A stretch of DNA of 9,346 bases from assembly GCA_020201235.1 (NCBI GenBank), contig JAIVHD010000016.1:1-9346 (forward strand). The letters run 5' to 3'. The DNA comes from Lysobacteraceae bacterium. Lineage in GTDB: Bacteria > Pseudomonadota > Gammaproteobacteria > Xanthomonadales > Wenzhouxiangellaceae. The notes beneath the pieces are model-generated. The model was not told the origin of the DNA. It saw only the letters and a list, made by a program, of their open reading frames with translations, and made no database searches. Positions 4,886 through 9,346 of this stretch are shown here, piece by piece (position 1 is the first letter of the stretch; each line of letters starts with the position of its first letter). The position numbers and the translations under genes are program-made.

Positions 4886-4979
4886 TATGAGTGTCCGGGA
4901 TTCGCCTTTTCGTTATAGTAAGAGAACTAATAGTCGATCTATCAGGTGTGATGGCGGGGAAACGAGTAGAAGATATGAG

Positions 4980-6209
4980 ATGAGTTCGTTTGATAATTTA
5001 CCTAAGCGCGATCGCAACCATGCGTTAGAGGACGAGGCTGAAGCTGCTTTCCAGGCACTAATCTCACGGAGCGCCGACTTTTTGTTCCAAGGTTCTGACC
5101 GGAAGGACTACGGCACTGACTGCCAGATCGAGGTGGTTGTGGGCGGACAGGTCACAAATGTTCGGCTGCATGTTCAACTCAAAGGAACTGAGCGAGCTCT
5201 CAATGCCGACGGTTCGCTCAGTATCGCTGTCGAGCGGACGAATCTAAACTATCTGGTCGCACAGCCATACAGCTTCTTTGTTGCTTATCATGTGCCGACG
5301 AAATCGCTTCGCGTCAGCTTCGTCGAGGCGGTGTTGCGCCGATACGAGCATGGTGCCAGGGGCTGGACCGAACAGCAGAGCCTGACGGTCTCGTTCACCG
5401 AGGAGCTTACGCTCGAACGCCTGCAGTCATTGGCAAATCTTGCGCTTTCGGGCTCGCGGATTGCACGCGATCACAGGATCGCTCAATCGACTTCGTCGCT
5501 CCAGGCGGTACCTGACATGCTTCGAGCTGCCAGGCCGGAGCTTCACGTGCCGGAGGATGTGAGCCTTGCACGGCAATTAGCCGGACAGCTTTATGAAAGC
5601 GGCGCGGACGGTGCCCTCAGCGCTGCTTTCGAGCCGTTCATTGCGGTGCTTGGCGCGGATCACGACGCCATGGGTTTCTGCTACATGGCGGAGATCAACC
5701 TTGGAATGGGATATCAAATCCCTGATACAGGGCGGATTGAGGCGGCATTGACGCATTTCCGATCAAAGCTCGAAACAGGCCGATACCAAGTAGGTAGCCT
5801 GCAATACACGATGGGCAACGCGCTTTCGGCGCTCGGCCGTGAGGAAGAAGCCAAGACCCTGTATGTCGCAGCTCTCGAAGATCCCGATTTCAGGGGGGTG
5901 CCGGAGATAGCTGCGCAGTGCCACAAGAATCTCGGCACGAGCCTCGAGCGGCTAGGGAATGAAGATATCGCAGCCGAGCATTATCTCGAAGCCTTGCGCT
6001 TGAGTCCGAACCTGCCTGAGGCCCATAACGCACTTGCACACTATCATCATCGCCATGGCCGATACGAGGAGGCGTTGCAATATTTTGACCGCGTTGTCTT
6101 CACGGAGCGGCAACTGGGCCGACCATCGGCCATTTCGGGCTGGCGTACAAACTCTTTTCAATCTTGGCGATGCACGGTCTGCTTTCCGCGAAATCAATGG
6201 TCTGCTTAG
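4980..6209 (+). CDS. DUF4365-TPR protein, 5' part of a frameshifted gene
   Basis: The gene's N-terminal domain fits DUF4365, a PD-(D/E)xK-nuclease-like domain that recurs in putative defence genes. Its landmarks are a Glu-rich first helix (E17-E21), D43-Y-G-T-D47, E51 in CQIEV and Q66-L-K68-G, followed by NLNYLVAQPYSFFVAYHVP. Residues about 150-250 form a linker. Tetratricopeptide repeats then follow, for example YTMGNALSALGREEEAKTLY, KNLGTSLERLGNEDIAAEHY and NALAHYHHRHGRYEEALQYF. TPRs bind protein partners. The start at 4980 gives the usual short family N-terminus (MSSFDNLPKRDRNH); the earlier ATG at 4887 adds 31 atypical residues. Correct coding ends near 6152 (GWRTN); the last 19 codons to 6209 are out-of-frame. 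The remaining protein continues in another frame from 6154. Function as a defence nuclease or sensor is an inference. Confidence 0.75.
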   Translation: MSSFDNLPKRDRNHALEDEAEAAFQALISRSADFLFQGSDRKDYGTDCQIEVVVGGQVTNVRLHVQLKGTERALNADGSLSIAVERTNLNYLVAQPYSFFVAYHVPTKSLRVSFVEAVLRRYEHGARGWTEQQSLTVSFTEELTLERLQSLANLALSGSRIARDHRIAQSTSSLQAVPDMLRAARPELHVPEDVSLARQLAGQLYESGADGALSAAFEPFIAVLGADHDAMGFCYMAEINLGMGYQIPDTGRIEAALTHFRSKLETGRYQVGSLQYTMGNALSALGREEEAKTLYVAALEDPDFRGVPEIAAQCHKNLGTSLERLGNEDIAAEHYLEALRLSPNLPEAHNALAHYHHRHGRYEEALQYFDRVVFTERQLGRPSAISGWRTNSFQSWRCTVCFPRNQWSA

Positions 6210-6936
6210 CGTCGCGGATTCTGAGCCTTGGATATGGCCTTGGTGCGCTCGGCAGGTCGCGGCTTTCGGGCGCATCTCCATCGAGAGTGCGCACCTCGCG
6301 CTGGCCTTTTGGGACCGCTGTATAGCGACGCATCCCGAGATTGGGCGTGCGCACGCCGAGCGACTGCTGACGAGCTTCTATCTGCGCTCCGCGGGAGAGG
6401 ATATTGAGGAGTATGCGAAATTTCGGCCGGTGTTCGAGCAGTCCATCGCGCTTGTCGATGCTGCGGATGCCGCGCTACCGTGGGACCGCCTCGGCCACTG
6501 GGCTCAGGACGAAGGCGAATGGGAGGAGGCTGAGCGCTGTTACCGCAAGGCCTACGGCCTGGCGGGTGGCCATTATGGCTATTGTCTTGGCACCGCGCTT
6601 AACTTCCTCGGCCGATTCGAGGAAAGCCGCCCGATCCTGGTCGAGCAGGCGGAGCACCTTCAGCCCGATGCTATGAGCTGGTTCCAGTTAGGGGTTGCGA
6701 ACGGCAATTCCGGACGAACGTCCGAGGCAATTGCGGCCTACGAAAAGGCGATAGCACTCGACCCTGATTACGATTTAGCCATGTTCAACCTTGGAGGTGT
6801 TCATTGGAATGATGGTGATCTCATCGCAGCCCAACGCGTGTGGCGCAAAGCGATTGAGAAGTTTCCCGACCATGAACTCGCGGAAGAAATCCAGGCAACG
6901 CTGAATAAATTGGACATGCTCTTCTTGGAGAGGTGA
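6034..6936 (+). CDS. DUF4365-TPR protein, 3' part of the frameshifted gene
   Basis: From about 6154 this frame continues the upstream protein: LFNLGDARSAFREINGLL follows directly on GWRTN, so a net +1 shift (or loss of two bases) lies at about 6153. The codons between 6034 and 6153 are out-of-frame, and the ATG at 6034 is unlikely to be a true start. The joined protein would be about 650 aa. This half is almost all TPR-like helices: LGHWAQDEGEWEEAERCYRK, then a divergent one, then LGVANGNSGRTSEAIAAYEK and NLGGVHWNDGDLIAAQRVWR. It ends PDHELAEEIQATLNKLDMLF and a short tail. No slippery heptamer is seen at the shift, so a mutation or sequencing error is more likely than programmed frameshifting. 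Apart from the shift, the reading frame is undamaged, so the loss would be recent. Confidence 0.7.
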   Translation: MHTIIIAMADTRRRCNILTALSSRSGNWADHRPFRAGVQTLFNLGDARSAFREINGLLSVADSEPWIWPWCARQVAAFGRISIESAHLALAFWDRCIATHPEIGRAHAERLLTSFYLRSAGEDIEEYAKFRPVFEQSIALVDAADAALPWDRLGHWAQDEGEWEEAERCYRKAYGLAGGHYGYCLGTALNFLGRFEESRPILVEQAEHLQPDAMSWFQLGVANGNSGRTSEAIAAYEKAIALDPDYDLAMFNLGGVHWNDGDLIAAQRVWRKAIEKFPDHELAEEIQATLNKLDMLFLER

Positions 6937-6968
6937 GTTGGTCCCTGGCAGGCTCGCTCGAATCACGC

Positions 6969-7205
6969 GGACACCCATCAATTAAAGAGATTGGCGAATC
7001 GCGATGCCGAATATTGACCTTTTGGAAATGAAAGTAGCCGAACCATCTCGTTCGGCCGTGGATTGGTCAATCAATGACCAATTTCGCAAATTTCAGGCAC
7101 GCAAAATCTGGCCTGGCTGCCATTCTGGGAAAATCGTGGGAAGTAGCGCTCAGCCTGGGCTGAATAGCAGCGCTACGGCCGTCTGGCCCTTCAGAAAAGA
7201 CTTGC
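6969..7205 (-). repeat. AGACACCC repeat family, copy 3
   Basis: Copy 3 starts GGACACCCATCAATT, 33 nt after the DUF4365-TPR stop, and aligns with copy 2 through AATTTCAGGCACGCAAAATCTG..., CAGCC-GGGCTG and TCTGGCCCTTCAGAAAAGAC. It is in the same orientation as copies 1 and 2, so the DUF4365-TPR gene lies between direct repeats. On the minus strand its far end merges into the larger transposase-like C-terminal fragment. Confidence 0.65.
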
Positions 7206-7350
7206 CGAATTGCTCCGCCAACTCGCGCATGGCCTCGACCGGGCCGATGAAGTTACTGAATCGGCTTTTCTCACTGCGCTTGATGAGGCGAAAATAGTTT
7301 TCCGAGCCAATTTTCATTCGCGACAGAATTGGGGGGCGATGAATTTGACG
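7150..7350 (-). pseudogene. C-terminal fragment resembling a REP-associated Y1 transposase
   Basis: The minus strand encodes about 66 codons ending in a stop: PPILSRMKIGSENYFRLIKR, then FSNFIGPVEAM, ELAEQFGKSFLKG and LLFSPG. The layout (PPIL-x-R-I-..., a hydrophobic Phe-Gly pair, a helix, a Gly-Ala-rich tail) resembles the C-terminal tail of the long Y1 (IS200-like, REP-associated) transposases of gammaproteobacteria. The catalytic HUH and Tyr region is missing, because the frame runs into the 3' end of the HNH gene within about 50 codons. The upstream boundary is uncertain. The family call is from memory and moderate; the shared tail with copy 2 is seen directly. Confidence 0.45.
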
Positions 7351-7390
7351 CAGGAGGCGGGGTCGATCTTCAGCCGCGTCTTTCGAACTA

Positions 7391-8743
7391 TCAGGTTTTC
7401 GGCTGTTCACTCCCGGATTCCCGGTAGAGCAGCGCCTCAATCGTCATGCTGCTGTCCATTTTCTCGCCTTCCCACAGCGGAATCGTCGTTTCCGGTGTGA
7501 TATCGAGCCCGGCATTACAGTTCTGCCGCCGAAGCGTAAAGACGTTTCCGCGGAAAGATTTTTCGCCGACTTCCGGGATCGTACGGCCGGCCGGATCGGT
7601 GAATTGCGGGATGCGCTGGTCGGTCATCCGAACGCTGAAACCGCCTTCGTGCACCAAGCGGTGATGATGGCGACATAGAAGGGTAAGGTTGTCCAGCTTT
7701 GTCTCACCGCCATCGGCCCAGTGCTGGATATGGTGTGCATCGACATACTTGTGCGCCGTGCAGCCGGGGAAACGGCAGCCGTGGTCACGGCGTTTCAGCG
7801 CCCGGCGAATCGCCGGTGGAATGCTGCGGCTGCGCCGGCCGATGTTCAGGTAATCCTCGCTTTCGGACTCTTGCCAATGCACAACACCGCAGTCGCAGGC
7901 AAGCCGGCGGGACGTTTCCGCGGAGATGTGTGCGCCGGAATCCAGATGGCTTTCGGCGCCTTCGCCGTCCCGGCGCAGCGTGTCGAGATCGGTGTGCACG
8001 TGAATCGTTGATCGCTCGCCACCGTTGGTGCCGACCTCGCCGCCAAGAAAACCTTCGGCGACTCGTGCCAGCGCATCGGCCCGGCGCTGAGCGACCGGTT
8101 CGCTGACCGGGAGATCGACCGGGTCCTCGGACGGTTTCGTGCCATCGTTCGTGCGCTCGTTGAATTCGTCGTCCATGGCCGATTCGATGGCCTTGAGCAC
8201 GCGTTCGCCCTGCTCCGGCGTCAGTGTGGCTTTGATTACGTAACTCCCGTCGTCGTCGACGTACCAGTTCATCTCGCGTATATCGTGGCGCTGGTTTTCC
8301 GCTTCCAGCGCTTCGATGCGCTTGACCTTTCGATACTGGCTGACCAGTCGTTCGACGTGAGCGGCTGTGCCGTGCCGGGCGATCATCAGCAGATCGTCCT
8401 CGTTGTCCGGTGTCGCAACGCGGGTCATGGCGCGGACCTTGGAGAAGCTGATCCTACCCTGTCGGAATTCCTCGCTGATCTGCGGCAGATCTCCCAGCGC
8501 ATGCGCCACCCGGACCTTCTCCCGCGCCGCGCCCAGACCGATCCCGCATTTCCAGTTCAACCAATGCGCGCAGGACTTCAGTCCGGGTCCAAACCAGCCA
8601 TCGCGCTGGTCGAACTCACGGATCAGTTCCAATAGCCGGAACGTTGCGGCATGAATATGCGCGGCCAGCTCGGTGATTTCGTTCTCGATCTCACCGAGAT
8701 TTGGGGATGGAATAACAGGCTGGAGCGTGGCTGAAACAGGCAT
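7391..8743 (-). CDS. DUF222/HNH endonuclease family protein
   Basis: This 450-aa protein combines a DUF222 (13E12-like) region, about residues 20-300, with a C-terminal HNH nuclease domain at about 320-370. HNH nucleases cut DNA through a beta-beta-alpha-metal site. The motif is intact: CRFPGCTAHKYVDAHHIQHW, then ADGGETKLDNLTLLCRHHHR and LVHEGGF, with the Cys pairs for structural zinc and the DAHH and HHH catalytic or metal histidines. The N-terminal region is helical with the family's GWFGPGLKSCAHWLNWKCGI block and RVAHALGDLP. The start at 8743 is chosen because GGAG lies 6 nt upstream; a longer frame from 8812 would run across the promoter. The family is often found with mobile DNA or repeated in a genome; whether it acts in defence, recombination or mobility is unknown. 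The downstream end abuts the Y1-transposase-like fragment. Confidence 0.9.
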   Translation of the reverse strand: MPVSATLQPVIPSPNLGEIENEITELAAHIHAATFRLLELIREFDQRDGWFGPGLKSCAHWLNWKCGIGLGAAREKVRVAHALGDLPQISEEFRQGRISFSKVRAMTRVATPDNEDDLLMIARHGTAAHVERLVSQYRKVKRIEALEAENQRHDIREMNWYVDDDGSYVIKATLTPEQGERVLKAIESAMDDEFNERTNDGTKPSEDPVDLPVSEPVAQRRADALARVAEGFLGGEVGTNGGERSTIHVHTDLDTLRRDGEGAESHLDSGAHISAETSRRLACDCGVVHWQESESEDYLNIGRRSRSIPPAIRRALKRRDHGCRFPGCTAHKYVDAHHIQHWADGGETKLDNLTLLCRHHHRLVHEGGFSVRMTDQRIPQFTDPAGRTIPEVGEKSFRGNVFTLRRQNCNAGLDITPETTIPLWEGEKMDSSMTIEALLYRESGSEQPKT

Positions 8744-8762
8744 GGAGGTCTCCGTAAACAAT

Positions 8763-8780
8763 ACTATATTATTATATAGT
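8763..8780. promoter_or_regulatory. AT-rich palindrome over the HNH gene -10 box
   Basis: ACTATAT (8763-8769) and ATATAGT (8774-8780) are exact inverted repeats around a TATT spacer. The palindrome overlaps the -10 hexamer of the HNH gene promoter and would suit a dimeric repressor, possibly autoregulatory. No regulator is identified. Confidence 0.4.
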
Positions 8781-8799
8781 TTGCCGGCACGAAAAGCAA
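8771..8799 (-). promoter_or_regulatory. Promoter of the HNH endonuclease gene
   Basis: Read on the minus strand, TTGCTT (8794-8799) is followed at exactly 17 nt by a perfect TATAAT (8771-8776). The start of transcription would fall near 8763, leaving a leader of about 20 nt that contains the GGAG ribosome-binding site. Confidence 0.65.
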
Positions 8800-8812
8800 T
8801 GAAAACAGCCAC

Positions 8813-9233
8813 CTAGATTGGCTCAAGGGCCCTGCTCGTCTCAGCCGCGGCCTCAATGTTCGTCCTGATCGCGATCGCGCCGCAGCCGACTCGGCCCGGT
8901 GCTGGAATTTGGGAACCTGCCGGATTTAACACTGACCTACTGCGGAAAAGCCGGATTGGGCCAGATGCTCCGCTCTTTTTCGTTAAATAGGCCCACTATT
9001 CGCCTCAAAAGATCGAAAAATCTGACTCCAACCGGACTTTCCCTCGCGACGATCGGTTAAGTCCAGCAGGTTCCGAGGCTCAGAATCGGGTACATTGAGC
9101 TTAGGCAAACCATTCGAGGCACGGGGAAATGCCCAAAATGAACGCGAACGCCCAACCATCAGCCCAGATTTCTCCTGCAATCGCCATCCCTGCGACCGGC
9201 TTGAAAATACAATCCCTTACAGATATTAATACC
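8813..9233. other. Intergenic stretch with no recognised gene
   Basis: Between the HNH gene and the IS630 start no gene with family features was seen. A 65-codon minus-strand frame (8983-9180) has no ribosome-binding site or motif and is not accepted. No strong terminator or long repeat was noticed. The right-hand part probably includes the left end of the IS630 element, but its terminal repeat cannot be placed without the other end. Confidence 0.4.
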
Positions 9234-9262
9234 TTCATAAGTAAAGCCTCATAGGTTATACT
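9234..9262 (+). promoter_or_regulatory. Probable promoter of the IS630 transposase gene
   Basis: TTCATA (9234-9239) and TATACT (9257-9262) are spaced by 17 nt. Transcription would start at about 9269, next to the ATG at 9270, giving an almost leaderless message; no Shine-Dalgarno sequence is present. Confidence 0.45.
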
Positions 9263-9269
9263 ATGCAGC

Positions 9270-9346
9270 ATGATAGGACGAAGCAAGATTGATGCGCGTA
9301 AGCTGCCACCGAAGGCGCAAGAACGTTTACGTCGTTCTGCAATGGA
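9270..9346 (+). CDS. IS630-family transposase, 3' end outside the window
   Basis: Only the first 25 codons are visible, reading MIGRSKIDARKLPPKAQERL and then RRSAM. This matches the N-terminus of the helix-turn-helix domain of IS630-family transposases as recalled (a short basic lead, then LPPKAQE-x-LR-x-x-A). Such enzymes use a DDE catalytic core to cut and paste at TA dinucleotides; that core lies beyond the window. The ATG is fixed by the family N-terminus and by a promoter just upstream. The full gene would be about 350 codons, sometimes split into two frames. Whether the element is intact cannot be seen. The family call is good but rests on a short stretch. Confidence 0.65.
   Translation, partial: MIGRSKIDARKLPPKAQERLRRSAM

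Noticed and set aside
4887..4979. Upstream ATG as start of the DUF4365-TPR gene
   Set aside because: The extra 31 residues are Ser/Arg-rich and unlike the family's short N-terminus; the ATG at 4980 begins the family-like sequence.
8983..9180. 65-codon minus-strand frame before IS630
   Set aside because: No ribosome-binding site, no motif and no operon context.

Overview
The window looks like about 9.3 kb of a GC-rich proteobacterial chromosome, probably gammaproteobacterial. The basis is the gene content (xseA, a YigZ-type gene, a GT4 glycosyltransferase, HicB, IS630, an integron-like attC site and remnants resembling REP-associated transposases). No rRNA or long housekeeping marker is present, so the lineage is an inference.

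Layout. (1) Positions 1-2171 are an ordinary dense plus-strand gene block: the 3' part of a GT4 glycosyltransferase, an exodeoxyribonuclease VII large subunit (xseA) that keeps its OB and catalytic parts but lacks the C-terminal third, and a YigZ/IMPACT-family gene. The three genes overlap head to tail. (2) Positions 2172-3300 are a repeat-rich junction. It holds nonamer arrays around a REP-like palindrome, an intact hicB antitoxin gene, and a hicA toxin gene split after codon 14 by a 179-bp fold-back (MITE-like) element. The element is flanked by a 5-bp direct repeat, and removing it restores the hicA frame for several family-like codons. Further repeat sequence then destroys the rest of hicA. 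(3) Positions 3277-4470 look like the remains of an integron cassette array without an integrase: a core-site-like GTTAAGC, a 92-aa unknown cassette protein, an internally deleted IS91-like remnant, a good attC-like hairpin, and a 146-aa three-helix membrane protein starting 4 nt after the core site and ending in a TAAC core. (4) Positions 4479-7350 hold a frameshifted DUF4365-TPR gene, a candidate defence-type nuclease/sensor. It lies between copies of one repeat family whose longer copies carry the same short C-terminal coding tail; that tail resembles REP-associated Y1 transposases. (5) Positions 7391-8812 hold a minus-strand DUF222/HNH endonuclease gene with a clear promoter overlapped by an AT-rich palindrome. 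(6) The right edge starts an IS630-family transposase gene.

Together, a stable gene block is followed by an accessory region shaped by repeated small insertions: a fold-back element, REP-like hairpins, IS91-like and Y1-transposase-like remnants, IS630 and cassettes. Three genes are damaged (xseA truncated, hicA split, DUF4365-TPR frameshifted). The strongest leads are the fold-back element in hicA, the DUF4365-TPR gene with its flanking repeats, and the integrase-less cassette remnant. All family names come from recognising motifs by eye; no database search was run.
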